The notes beneath the pieces were generated by a model that ran no database searches, was not told where the DNA came from, and saw only the letters and a list, made by a program, of their open reading frames with translations. From NCBI GenBank assembly GCA_964448015.1, contig CAYUUV010000013.1:1-24777 (forward strand): a stretch of 24,777 nt of DNA, given 5' to 3'. The position numbers and the translations under genes are program-made. Source of the stretch: JACKGS01 sp964448015 (lineage in GTDB: Bacteria; Patescibacteriota; Saccharimonadia; Saccharimonadales; UBA7683). Below, in pieces: positions 14,285 to 21,311 of the stretch (position 1 is the first letter of the stretch; each line of letters starts with the position of its first letter).

Positions 14285-15394
14285 CTACTGAAAAAATCGT
14301 TTTTTCTTGACCTCTTTGAGGCTTTCTAAAATGTCTTTTTGAGCTTTTGTCAGATTTGTTGGGGTATCAACGAGAACGGTGACAATATGGGCGCCGCGGT
14401 TTTTGTCGCGCATATGCGGGACTCCATGCCCGCTTAATTTAAAGTCGGTTCCACTCTGCGTGCCGGCTGGGATCTTCATGGTAACCGGACCATCGACTGT
14501 TTCGACTTGTATTTCGGTACCAAGTGCAGCATCAATCATACTGACATGTTCGTTGGAGAGAATGAGATCGCCTTCGCGAGTGAAATATTTATGCGCCTTC
14601 ACGTTAATTTGTACGTACAGATCACCTTTGTTGCCATTGGCCGCCGCTTCGCCATGTTCGCGTAGCCGAATCACCGCTCCGTCATCAATACCGGCTGGGA
14701 TTTTGATGGTAATTTCTTGCTTGGTACGTTCTACCCCTGTTGCCTTACAGACAGAACAAGGCTTTTCGGGAATCTTGCCGCGACCTTCGCAGGTACGGCA
14801 CAGGGCTGCTTGTTGAATTGCCCCAAAAATGGTGTTCATCTGCTGCACCACCTGCCCCGAACCCTTACAGGTCTCGCAGGTTTTGAGCTCATAACCCGGT
14901 TCGGCTCGATTGCCCTTGCAGTGACTACAGACATCATTCATGGTGATATGTACCGTTTTTTCAACGCCAAAAACAGCCTCTTCAAAGCTGAGTGTTACTT
15001 CTGTTTGGACATCGCGGCCCATGTCTTCCCGGCGACGCTGCTGCGCTCCACCACCAAAAAAGCTGCCGAAGATATCACCCAGCCCCATGTCACCAAAATC
15101 GAAGTGCATGCTTTGCCCATTAAAACCGCCAAACCCTTCAAATGGATTACCGCCACCATAGCCACCCCCCGCAGCACCACCAACGCCCGCATGGCCAAAT
15201 TGGTCGTAGCGTTGCCGCTTGGTTGTATCTTTTAACACCTCGTAGGCTTCGGTTGCTTCTTTAAACTTGGCTTCATCGCCACCTTCTTTATCGGGGTGAT
15301 GCTTCACCGCCAATTTACGGTAGGCCTTTTTAATTTCATCCGCCGAGGCGTCTTTGTTAATTCCTAAAACTTCGTAGTAATCTCGTTTAGACAT
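14285..15394 (-). CDS. dnaJ: Chaperone DnaJ (Hsp40)
   Basis: DnaJ delivers unfolded proteins to DnaK and stimulates its ATPase. From the ATG at 15394 (MSKRDYYEVLG, 369 residues) the class-I layout is complete. The J domain has the HPD motif at 33-35, then a Gly/Phe-rich linker (GGGYGGGNPFEGFGGF), four zinc motifs (CSHCKGNR, CETCKGSG, CRTCEGRG, CSVCKATG) and the C-terminal substrate domains. The last zinc motif has Ala for the usual first Gly, which leaves the cysteines intact. An ATG 36 bp upstream is less likely, since the J domain normally begins close to the start. The gene is apart from dnaK and has its own CIRCE operator about 155 bp upstream. No clear Shine-Dalgarno is seen. Confidence 0.95.
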   Translation of the reverse strand: MSKRDYYEVLGINKDASADEIKKAYRKLAVKHHPDKEGGDEAKFKEATEAYEVLKDTTKRQRYDQFGHAGVGGAAGGGYGGGNPFEGFGGFNGQSMHFDFGDMGLGDIFGSFFGGGAQQRRREDMGRDVQTEVTLSFEEAVFGVEKTVHITMNDVCSHCKGNRAEPGYELKTCETCKGSGQVVQQMNTIFGAIQQAALCRTCEGRGKIPEKPCSVCKATGVERTKQEITIKIPAGIDDGAVIRLREHGEAAANGNKGDLYVQINVKAHKYFTREGDLILSNEHVSMIDAALGTEIQVETVDGPVTMKIPAGTQSGTDFKLSGHGVPHMRDKNRGAHIVTVLVDTPTNLTKAQKDILESLKEVKKKRFFQ

Positions 15395-15548
15395 TTGTCG
15401 CTCGTTTCTCGTGACTGGTTGTTCGTACATAGCGTATCAAGCCGTGAATCAGCTTATACTCGTCAAGTGAATGATTTGTTGGGTCGGTAAAATTCTTTGT
15501 GGTCTTCATACGATATACTAGAAACTCATTGCTATATACTATCCTATT

Positions 15549-15575
15549 TTAGCACTTTCGTGGCTAGAGTGCTAA
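15549..15575 (-). promoter_or_regulatory. CIRCE operator upstream of dnaJ
   Basis: TTAGCACTT-N9-GAGTGCTAA on the plus strand, one mismatch from the HrcA consensus TTAGCACTC-N9-GAGTGCTAA. It probably overlaps the dnaJ promoter. A possible -35/-10 pair on the minus strand is TTAGCA, 18 bp, TAAAAT within and just past the element, but TAGTAT or TATATA slightly downstream are alternatives. The remainder of the 15431-15652 gap shows nothing else I can name. Confidence 0.85.
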
Positions 15576-15652
15576 TACTTTCGGTGCCTGTTTACTAGCC
15601 TTATGATACCAGTTGCGACTTCTTGCCATGGCTGCATACTGGCTCATGGATT

Positions 15653-16198
15653 CTATTCAAGAATAGGAAAGCGCTGCACAATTGACTGGTTCTTCCATAC
15701 CTCACGCAGGCCCCATTTTTGTTTGGAGTTTGCTGAGAGAATCCCCATCAAGACAATAATGTAGATAATATGTTCGTCAATAATTGGGTTATTTTCTGGC
15801 GGTAACATAGAAGACCACATCATAGCCATTAAAAGCACTCCCGAGTAGACGGCTATGCGTATACCCACTCCTGCAATCAGCGCGAGACCTATCAAACAGA
15901 GGCCCGTCATAAACAATGTGTCGATGAAGGCGTTCCCTGCCAAACTTTGATACAGACCAGCCAAAGGGCCCCTGGTAGCGAACTCCAAAAATCCAGCGGT
16001 TGGCGAACCGCCGCCGAGCCACGACTGTTCACACAGCAGTATTACCGTGCCAGATTCGACGTTTTTGCATGTTGCAAAACCCAAACCAAATAATTTATCA
16101 AGAAAGGCCCAAAAGAACATCACGCCGAGCGTCATTCTTGCAATCGCCCAATAGTACGGTGATTTATCTTCCGAGTGCTGTATCTGCTTTTCCGCCAT
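15653..16198 (-). CDS. DoxX/DoxD-family membrane protein
   Basis: A 181-residue, four-helix integral membrane protein. It has the DoxX layout: helix 1 IARMTLGVMFFWAFLDKLFGLGF, an outside loop with two cysteines (C44, C56) and LGGGSPTAGFL, helix 2-3 around LFMTGLCLIGLALIAGVGIRIAVYSGVLLMAMMW, and a last helix IIYIIVLMGIL. Members include the small subunit of thiosulfate:quinone oxidoreductase and proteins linked to redox balance in the envelope. It follows the VKOR gene after 21 bp with a Shine-Dalgarno GGAGG, so the pair forms an operon, suggesting a shared role in thiol or quinone redox. The loop cysteines could be redox active, which is inference. Confidence 0.85.
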   Translation of the reverse strand: MAEKQIQHSEDKSPYYWAIARMTLGVMFFWAFLDKLFGLGFATCKNVESGTVILLCEQSWLGGGSPTAGFLEFATRGPLAGLYQSLAGNAFIDTLFMTGLCLIGLALIAGVGIRIAVYSGVLLMAMMWSSMLPPENNPIIDEHIIYIIVLMGILSANSKQKWGLREVWKNQSIVQRFPILE

Positions 16199-16219
16199 AT
16201 GCCATAACCTCCGTTGTTT

Positions 16220-16819
16220 TTATAATAATGAGTGGAAGTACTCAGAAAAATGAGTGAGAATCATAATAACGATAATCAGGTAGTGTAGCGCTATCATTTT
16301 ACCCGGATTTTCTGCCAAAAATGTACCGACACTCCCTTTAATGATGATATTTTTTTCTCGTAAGTTGAAGGCAAGGGTCGTCCAAAATATCAGTACCGTG
16401 ACCGTCCACACCGCCATACAGTACAGGCACAGTTTACCTATTTCGTAGATAGAGGCGTACTGTAACCACGTGATGAAGAATACCCCGAAAAGTGTACCGG
16501 CCTGAAAGCACCACCAAAACCATTTCTGCAGGTTCTTTGCACCGGCAAACAACATCATGCCCACTGCCCAGACCATACCAAATCCAGCCAAGCCGAGAAA
16601 CATATTCGGAAACTTAAAGGTACTGGCCTGCCATGAACTCATGACCGGTGAACAAGCCACAACAGGGCTAATGGAACAACTCGGTACATAATCTGGGTTG
16701 GCCGCAAGGTGCAGTTTTTCAATTGTTAAAATTGATGAGGCAAGTAATCCGATAATGCCGCCAATAACCAACACCCACGGAAAAACTTGTTTGAACTTGA
16801 GATTTTTTAATGTATCCAT
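16220..16819 (-). CDS. Vitamin K epoxide reductase (VKOR) family oxidase
   Basis: VKOR-family proteins move electrons from periplasmic or extracellular thiols to quinone, making disulfides in exported proteins, as DsbB does. The 199-residue product has the expected helices and all key residues: the loop pair C48 and C56 in PSCSISPVVACSPV, the following Ser and FPNMFLGLAGFG (70-81), and the redox motif CLYC (C131, C134) at the end of a helix. There is no fused thioredoxin domain, so a partner DsbA-like protein should be encoded elsewhere. A perfect -10 TATAAT lies 6 nt before the ATG. Cys-rich exported proteins in this window are plausible clients. Confidence 0.92.
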   Translation of the reverse strand: MDTLKNLKFKQVFPWVLVIGGIIGLLASSILTIEKLHLAANPDYVPSCSISPVVACSPVMSSWQASTFKFPNMFLGLAGFGMVWAVGMMLFAGAKNLQKWFWWCFQAGTLFGVFFITWLQYASIYEIGKLCLYCMAVWTVTVLIFWTTLAFNLREKNIIIKGSVGTFLAENPGKMIALHYLIIVIMILTHFSEYFHSLL

Positions 16820-16825
16820 ACTTCT

Positions 16826-16831
16826 ATTATA
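16826..16831 (-). promoter_or_regulatory. -10 box of the VKOR-DoxX operon
   Basis: Perfect TATAAT on the minus strand with only AGAAGT between it and the ATG, so the transcript should begin at or beside the start codon. No good -35 is seen at 16-18 bp. Confidence 0.55.
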
Positions 16832-16845
16832 AACCAGTTATTCTT

Positions 16846-17394
16846 TTATTCCGCATCTATCCGGTTTGTTTCATTACATTGTACGAGTAGATTTTGAAAC
16901 TTAAGGTAGTCAGCCAATGTGAATGTGGGATCTGCTAATTTTTCAATAATCTTACGTTCTGCTTTCATGATTTTCTTCATCCGACGAACCCGATTTTGTA
17001 GAGAGAGTCCCCTCACCGCTACTTGATGCTCTTCTTCAGCGACCACCACCTCGCACTCAATGACCTCATAGGGTATTGGCGTACGTTTTTGTAGCGATGT
17101 CGCAACCGACTCCCACAGAGTGATCTCAGTTTGGGTGTACCTACTGTCTTCATCGGGATCAAATTCTATACATGTTACGACCATATCAGGCCGACCTGGC
17201 GTGGTGTTTCGAAATTCCTGTGTATTGATTCCAACAAATGTGTCGTCATCTAACTGGTAGTCGCTACCGCCAACGTGCCCGCCACTAACATCAGGGGTTA
17301 GGTTATGAATGAGCCTAAGCGCATGCTCTGCAAACTCGTTAACCTGCTCACCCGAAGGTAGCTCGGGCCGTGATCCTTCAAAAAGAGTGGACAC
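16846..17394 (-). CDS. Unknown protein translationally coupled to dnaK
   Basis: The GTG start directly abuts the dnaK stop (TAG-GTG), with AAGGA in the last dnaK codons as Shine-Dalgarno, so it is co-translated with dnaK. The 182-residue product is soluble and acidic in its first half (SDYQLDDDTFVGINT, CIEFDPDEDSRY). The second half has an alternating strand region (YEVIECEVVVAEEEHQVAVRG) and a basic helical segment, NRVRRMKKIMKAERKIIEKL (about 133-152), which may be coiled coil. I recognise no family. Its position in the DnaK transcript, under CIRCE control, suggests a heat-shock role, but nothing in the protein shows what it does. Confidence 0.75.
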   Translation of the reverse strand: MSTLFEGSRPELPSGEQVNEFAEHALRLIHNLTPDVSGGHVGGSDYQLDDDTFVGINTQEFRNTTPGRPDMVVTCIEFDPDEDSRYTQTEITLWESVATSLQKRTPIPYEVIECEVVVAEEEHQVAVRGLSLQNRVRRMKKIMKAERKIIEKLADPTFTLADYLKFQNLLVQCNETNRIDAE

Positions 17395-19338
17395 CTAATC
17401 TTCCTTCTTGTCCTCTTCGACAACTTCGCCTTCTACGGCTTCATCGGATTTTGACTTCTTACCTTTTTCATCAGACTCTTCTCCATCCTTCGCTGAAGCT
17501 TCGGAGGACTGCGAATCGCTTTGCGATTCTTGATACATTTTGGCACCAATTGGCATGATGGCGTCGTTCAAGGCCTTGGCAGCAGCTTCGATTTCTTCTT
17601 TATCGGTTGAATCTTGGGCCTTCTTGGCTTCTTCTACTGCTTTTTTGATAGTCTCTACATCTTCGTCAGAGATTTTATCTTTATACTCTTCTGGCATTTT
17701 TTCAGCCTGATAAATTGCGCTGTCGAGTAGGTTCTTGGCTTCCACAGCTTCACGCTTCTTTTTATCTTCTTCGGCGTGCGCTTCAGCCTCTTTTTGGGCT
17801 TTTTCGACGTCTTCTTTGCTTAAGTTACCGGAATTTTGAATGGTGATCGACTGCTCTTTACCGGTGCCCTTGTCTTTTGCGGTCACATTTAAGATACCGT
17901 TGGCATCAAGGTTAAAGGTTACTTCAATTTGGGGGACACCGCGCGGCGCTGGCGCAATGCCATCAAGCACAAAGCGGCCGAGTGATTTGTTATCGGCTGA
18001 CATTTCGCGCTCACCTTGTAAAACGTGGATTTCTACCTGTGGCTGATTATCAGCAGCGGTCGAGAAGGTTTCGCTCTTGCTGGTTGGAATTGTCGTGTTG
18101 CGCTCGATGAGCTTCGTGGTAACGGCACCCATTGTTTCAATACCCAGTGAAAGTGGCGTTACATCAAGAAGTAGCACATCCTTCACGTCACCAGCCAGTA
18201 CGCCACCTTGAATGGCCGCACCAACGGCGACAACTTCGTCAGGATTCACGCCCTGCATTGGATCTTTGCCAAAAATTGATTTCACTTTTTCAACCACTGC
18301 CGGCATACGGGTCATACCACCCACCAAAATCACCTCGTCGATATCTTTTGCAGTTACCTTGGCATCTTTCAGTGCTTTTTCGCATGGAATTGCGGTACGT
18401 TCAATAAAATCTTTTACCAGGTCTTCCAACTTTGCACGGGTCAGACTGTATTCAAAGTTGATCGGACCATCATCGCCCTGATCAAGGAATGGCAGATTAA
18501 TCTCCGCTGTTTGGGCGGTTGAGAGTTCCTTCTTTGCCTTTTCTGCTTCTTCTTTGAGTCGCTGCATTGCCATGGCGTTGCTACGCAGATCTTTGCTGTG
18601 TTCTTTTTTAATTTCGTCTAAGAAGTGATTGACAATGGCGTTGTCAAAATCTTCACCACCAAGATGCGTATCACCATTGGTTGATTTGACTTCAAAGACA
18701 CCGTCACCAAGTTCAAGTACCGACACATCGAAGGTACCGCCACCAAGGTCGAATACCACGACTGTTTCGTTCTTATCTTTTTTATCCAGGCCGTAGGCGA
18801 GTGCTGCAGCGGTTGGCTCGTTAATAATACGCTTGACTTCCAAGCCGGCAATTTTACCAGCGTCTTTGGTTGCCTGGCGCTGTGAATCGTCAAAGTAAGC
18901 CGGCACGGTAATCACCGCCTCATTTACTTTTTCACCCAAGAAAGCTTCGGCATCAGCTTTGATTTTAGAAAGAATCATAGCCGACACTTCTTCTGGCGTG
19001 TAGTCTTTGCCCGCCATAGTGACGCCCACGCCGTTCCCCTTCTTAACGATCTTGTACGGCATGATGTCGATATCTTTTTGGACTTCTTTATCTGAATACT
19101 TACGGCCAATCAGACGCTTCACACCAAAAATGGTGTTTTCCGGATTGGTGACACGCTGACGATTGGCGGTTGCACCAACCAGGCGTTCTTCTTTGCCGTC
19201 TTTGTCTTTCTTGACTGCCACCACTGATTGCGTGGTACGGTTCCCTTCGCTGTTGGTGATAATAGTCGGGCTGCCCGCCTGCATAACTGCCACCGCAGAG
19301 TTTGTTGTTCCTAGATCGATTCCAATAATTTTTCCCAT
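17395..19338 (-). CDS. dnaK: Chaperone DnaK (Hsp70)
   Basis: The ATP-dependent folding chaperone, working with DnaJ and GrpE. The 647-residue product is full length: phosphate-1 loop GIDLGTTNSAVAV (6-18), NEPTAAALAYGLD, DLGGGTFDVSVLELGDG (phosphate 2), the adenosine motif VILVGGMTRMPAV, the interdomain linker DVLLLDVTPLSLGIETMG, the substrate-binding beta domain, the helical lid and an acidic EEDKKED tail. The start has a strong AGGAG Shine-Dalgarno 5 nt upstream. It is transcribed from its own CIRCE promoter, not from hrcA-grpE. The lid tail (about 600-647) is low complexity, rich in Ser, Glu and Lys. Confidence 0.98.
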   Translation of the reverse strand: MGKIIGIDLGTTNSAVAVMQAGSPTIITNSEGNRTTQSVVAVKKDKDGKEERLVGATANRQRVTNPENTIFGVKRLIGRKYSDKEVQKDIDIMPYKIVKKGNGVGVTMAGKDYTPEEVSAMILSKIKADAEAFLGEKVNEAVITVPAYFDDSQRQATKDAGKIAGLEVKRIINEPTAAALAYGLDKKDKNETVVVFDLGGGTFDVSVLELGDGVFEVKSTNGDTHLGGEDFDNAIVNHFLDEIKKEHSKDLRSNAMAMQRLKEEAEKAKKELSTAQTAEINLPFLDQGDDGPINFEYSLTRAKLEDLVKDFIERTAIPCEKALKDAKVTAKDIDEVILVGGMTRMPAVVEKVKSIFGKDPMQGVNPDEVVAVGAAIQGGVLAGDVKDVLLLDVTPLSLGIETMGAVTTKLIERNTTIPTSKSETFSTAADNQPQVEIHVLQGEREMSADNKSLGRFVLDGIAPAPRGVPQIEVTFNLDANGILNVTAKDKGTGKEQSITIQNSGNLSKEDVEKAQKEAEAHAEEDKKKREAVEAKNLLDSAIYQAEKMPEEYKDKISDEDVETIKKAVEEAKKAQDSTDKEEIEAAAKALNDAIMPIGAKMYQESQSDSQSSEASAKDGEESDEKGKKSKSDEAVEGEVVEEDKKED

Positions 19339-19350
19339 ATTTTCTCCTTT

Positions 19351-19409
19351 ACCCTGAGCATTGTCGAAGGGTTTGTCGCTTAATTTTCAATTATCAATTT
19401 ACAATTTTC
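19351..19409 (-). repeat. Dispersed-repeat-like sequences in the dnaK leader
   Basis: The leader between the promoter and the Shine-Dalgarno holds an imperfect palindrome, ACCCT-TCGAC-AAT-GCTCA-GGGT (19351-19372). Next to it is a low-complexity block of AATTG/AAATT units (about 19382-19409). Both resemble short dispersed repeats seen between genes in many bacteria. Only one copy of each is in the window, so repeat status rests on familiarity rather than on a second copy here. Confidence 0.35.
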
Positions 19410-19449
19410 TATTGCATGAACAATGATTCATTGGCAATGACTCATGTTG

Positions 19450-19458
19450 AGTGCTAAA
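19450..19458 (-). promoter_or_regulatory. Extra CIRCE half-site at the dnaK transcription start
   Basis: A perfect GAGTGCTAA on the plus strand stands about where the dnaK transcript should begin. A poor partner, TTGGCAATG (19431-19439), lies 10 nt away on its other side, so this may be a decayed second CIRCE. Confidence 0.4.
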
Positions 19459-19462
19459 AGTA

Positions 19463-19492
19463 TTGTACCATACAAAAATTAGCACTCGCAAG
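19463..19492 (-). promoter_or_regulatory. dnaK promoter
   Basis: On the minus strand TTGCGA (19487-19492), an 18-bp spacer and an extended -10, TGG-TACAAT (-10 at 19463-19468). The -35 lies inside the CIRCE operator, so bound HrcA would block RNA polymerase directly. The leader is about 115 nt. Confidence 0.75.
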
Positions 19493-19509
19493 TACTGAGT
19501 GCTAATTTC
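19475..19509 (-). terminator. CIRCE palindrome acting as possible terminator of the hrcA operon
   Basis: Read as RNA from the upstream operon, the CIRCE becomes a 12-bp perfect stem (AAATTAGCACTC / GAGTGCTAATTT) with a 9-nt loop, ending in TTTTTG. That is the form of an intrinsic terminator. It lies about 20 bp past the stop of the last hrcA-operon gene. Confidence 0.5.
19480..19506 (-). promoter_or_regulatory. Perfect CIRCE operator of dnaK
   Basis: TTAGCACTC-N9-GAGTGCTAA with no mismatch to the HrcA consensus. It overlaps the -35 of the dnaK promoter. Confidence 0.95.
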
Positions 19510-19527
19510 GTACAACTTGATACTGTT

Positions 19528-19734
19528 TTAATCGCTCTGAATTGCTTCAGCAACGGCTGGCGGAGCAATAGCCTTTTCCCTTTTGGCCCAACCACTTTCG
19601 CGTATTGCACCAATAACCGTAACCGGTGCAATGCGCCGAGCCTTTTCCTGACGCTCATCTTCCGTTAAATACGGAGCGGCTTCTGTGTTGGCATCGTTGT
19701 TGCTTTCTTCACTCGATGAACGAAATATCTGCAT
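19528..19734 (-). CDS. Small unknown protein (68 residues), last gene of hrcA operon
   Basis: The ATG at 19734 has a good Shine-Dalgarno (AAGGA, 5-nt gap). The product is hydrophilic: an acidic, Ser/Asn-rich start (RSSSEESNNDANTE), a charged stretch with TEDERQEKARRIAP, then V-T-V-I-G-A-I-R-E-S-G-W and an Ala-rich end. No motif or membrane segment is present. It lies in the gap between the 87-residue gene and the CIRCE/terminator of dnaK, so it probably shares the hrcA transcript. Confidence 0.5.
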   Translation of the reverse strand: MQIFRSSSEESNNDANTEAAPYLTEDERQEKARRIAPVTVIGAIRESGWAKREKAIAPPAVAEAIQSD

Positions 19735-19803
19735 AGTATTCCTTACTTAAAAGTACTTCCACTATACCGAATCACAAAAGATGAGCCGTGATATATCGCA
19801 CAT

Positions 19804-20067
19804 TTATGAAGGTTTCTTAAATAGAAATCCCTTGGTCGTGAGTTCGTACAGCGCACATTGACCAAGCTTGATTCTTGTAACACACTCATCTGCTGCAGCT
19901 TGAATATCCGGATTATCCGACGGGGCACCGCCAGAAAGCTCGGCAGCATATACCACCGCTGCAATCACCTCGGTATTCATTTGGCTAAAACCCTCGACGG
20001 TCAGACACCTCGTCTGATCGAGAAGTTCAAGAGGGCATCCAGCAGATTTACGGTTCAAACTTGGCAT
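19804..20067 (-). CDS. Small unknown protein (87 residues) after grpE
   Basis: It begins 6 bp after the grpE stop codon and lacks a clear Shine-Dalgarno, so it probably depends on ribosomes finishing grpE. The product has four cysteines (11, 21, 62, 71), a likely helical middle (NTEVIAAVVYAAELSGG, DIQAAADECVTRIKLGQ) and a basic end (KGFLFKKPS). I recognise no family. Length, spacing and residue make-up favour a real gene, but an alternative frame on the same strand cannot be fully excluded. Confidence 0.5.
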   Translation of the reverse strand: MPSLNRKSAGCPLELLDQTRCLTVEGFSQMNTEVIAAVVYAAELSGGAPSDNPDIQAAADECVTRIKLGQCALYELTTKGFLFKKPS

Positions 20068-20073
20068 TAGATA

Positions 20074-20574
20074 CTACGTGTTAATAACTTTTACAACTGC
20101 GTGACGAATAATATGGTCATCTAATTGATAGCCATTTTGCAATACTTCTGAAACGATCTGCTGATCGCCATCACCTTCAACTTGTACCGCCTCATGAATA
20201 TTTGGATCAAAGGGCTGATTGAGGGCTGCAATTTTTGTGACACCAAGTTTTTCAAGCTGTTTTTGTAGCCTGTCGTAAACCTTGCTCACTCCTTCCGCCC
20301 ACTTATTACCTTGTAGTTCCTCGGGTTGATGTGCCAGTGCTCGCTCTAAGTCGTCAATGATAGGTAATAGATCTTTGATAGTTTGTGCTTTAGAAAATTG
20401 CGACAATGTCGCTTTTTCATTTTCGACACGATTTTTGTAGTTGATAAACTCGGCCTGGACACGCTTCAGATCAGCCGTGAGCTCTGCTTCCGTGGACGTT
20501 GGACGTTGGACGTTAGACGTTGGTGGATCAGTGCCTTTTGTCTTGTGTCTTTTGTCTTGTGTCTTACCACTCAT
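20074..20574 (-). CDS. grpE: Nucleotide exchange factor GrpE
   Basis: GrpE releases ADP from DnaK. The 166-residue product carries the long helix (about 32-70, LKRVQAEFINYKNRVENEK), the dimer segment KDLLPIIDDLERAL and the C-terminal beta domain with FDPNIHEAVQVEGDGDQQIVSEVLQNGYQLDDHIIRHAVVKV-like features (residues 120-164). Its ATG overlaps the hrcA stop (ATGA). The first 28 residues (KTQDKRHKTKG..., TSNVQRPTST) are unlike GrpE. They are encoded by two short tandem repeats of a kind usually found outside genes; this tail is probably disordered. Confidence 0.93.
   Translation of the reverse strand: MSGKTQDKRHKTKGTDPPTSNVQRPTSTEAELTADLKRVQAEFINYKNRVENEKATLSQFSKAQTIKDLLPIIDDLERALAHQPEELQGNKWAEGVSKVYDRLQKQLEKLGVTKIAALNQPFDPNIHEAVQVEGDGDQQIVSEVLQNGYQLDDHIIRHAVVKVINT
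20494..20565 (-). repeat. Two short tandem repeats in the grpE 5' coding end
   Basis: Minus strand: a 14-bp unit, ACACAAGACAAAAG, twice in a row (20535-20562). Then, 13 bp further in, a 7-bp unit, AACGTCC, four times (20494-20521, one copy with a final T). Neither unit length is a multiple of three (14 and 7), so the repeats are not coding-driven. Confidence 0.85.
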
Positions 20575-21272
20575 AGTACTGCCTCTAGTGTTCTTCCTGT
20601 TTGTTCAACCAAGCTCATGACGCTACGGTAGCTCTGCCGGGTTGGCCCTAAGATACCAATGTAACTATGGTCAGAATACGGACTGCGATACCGGCTAATG
20701 ATTAAGCTAACACCGGCACTGCGACCAATGGGATTTTCACGGCCAATATACACATTTAACGCCTCGTTTGGTGCAGCTTCACGCAGCCACGGCTCAAGAT
20801 TGTCTAACAATCGGGCCACTTCGCGAGACTGTTCGGGATCAATAAATTCTGGTTGACCAAAAAGATTCGAGTACCCCGCAACATACAACTGATTACCGAT
20901 AGTTGCAAGACCAAGGTTGTGCGTTAGTTGCACTAGACTATCGACCGCACTCTTAATTGCCTGCGACGGTTCACCGGAATGCGCCACGCGTGTTGCAATG
21001 GCCCGTGTGTTACGGGACGCCGAAGCATCCGATTCTTCATCTGCCCGAATATTATTGACATAAAAGCGGTAGCCTTTATCGGTTGGAACGCGCCCAGCCG
21101 AGGTATGCGGCTGCTTAATAAAGCCAAGTCGCTCCAGCTCTGCCATTTCATTGCGAATTGTCGCACTGGAAACATGAAATAACTTAGCGAGCAAAACACT
21201 TCCTACAGGAGCGGCTACTTCTGCATATTGCTCAATTATGGTAGCTAGAATCTTGGCTTGTCGGTCGGTCAT
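20571..21272 (-). CDS. hrcA: Heat-inducible transcription repressor HrcA (short form)
   Basis: HrcA binds CIRCE and represses chaperone genes; GroEL or another chaperone usually helps it fold. The start chosen is the ATG at 21272 (MTDRQAKILATIIEQY, 233 residues), just after the promoter; the frame open further upstream is non-coding leader. The winged-helix domain is typical: VAAPVGSVLLAKLF, V-S-S-A-T-I-R-N-E-M-A-E-L-E-R-L-G-F-I and PHTSAGRVPTDKGYRFYV. The ligand-like C-terminal part retains I-G-R-E-N-P-I, VSLIISRYRS and HSYIGILGPTRQSY. At 233 residues it is about 100 shorter than the common 340, through a reduced middle. Overlaps grpE by 4 bp. A CIRCE-like site covers its own promoter. Confidence 0.94.
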   Translation of the reverse strand: MTDRQAKILATIIEQYAEVAAPVGSVLLAKLFHVSSATIRNEMAELERLGFIKQPHTSAGRVPTDKGYRFYVNNIRADEESDASASRNTRAIATRVAHSGEPSQAIKSAVDSLVQLTHNLGLATIGNQLYVAGYSNLFGQPEFIDPEQSREVARLLDNLEPWLREAAPNEALNVYIGRENPIGRSAGVSLIISRYRSPYSDHSYIGILGPTRQSYRSVMSLVEQTGRTLEAVL

Positions 21273-21282
21273 ATTGTATTTG

Positions 21283-21311
21283 AGTATACCATTTTTAGCA
21301 GTCGAGTTCAA
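21283..21311 (-). promoter_or_regulatory. hrcA promoter
   Basis: TTGAAC (21306-21311), a 17-bp spacer and an extended -10, TGG-TATACT (-10 at 21283-21288), on the minus strand, 10 nt before the ATG. The -35 lies in the spacer of the CIRCE-like element. Confidence 0.7.

Noticed and set aside
19743..19964. 73-residue minus-strand frame overlapping the 87-residue gene
   Set aside because: The alternative frame begins right after grpE and looks more protein-like; this one has no start signal.
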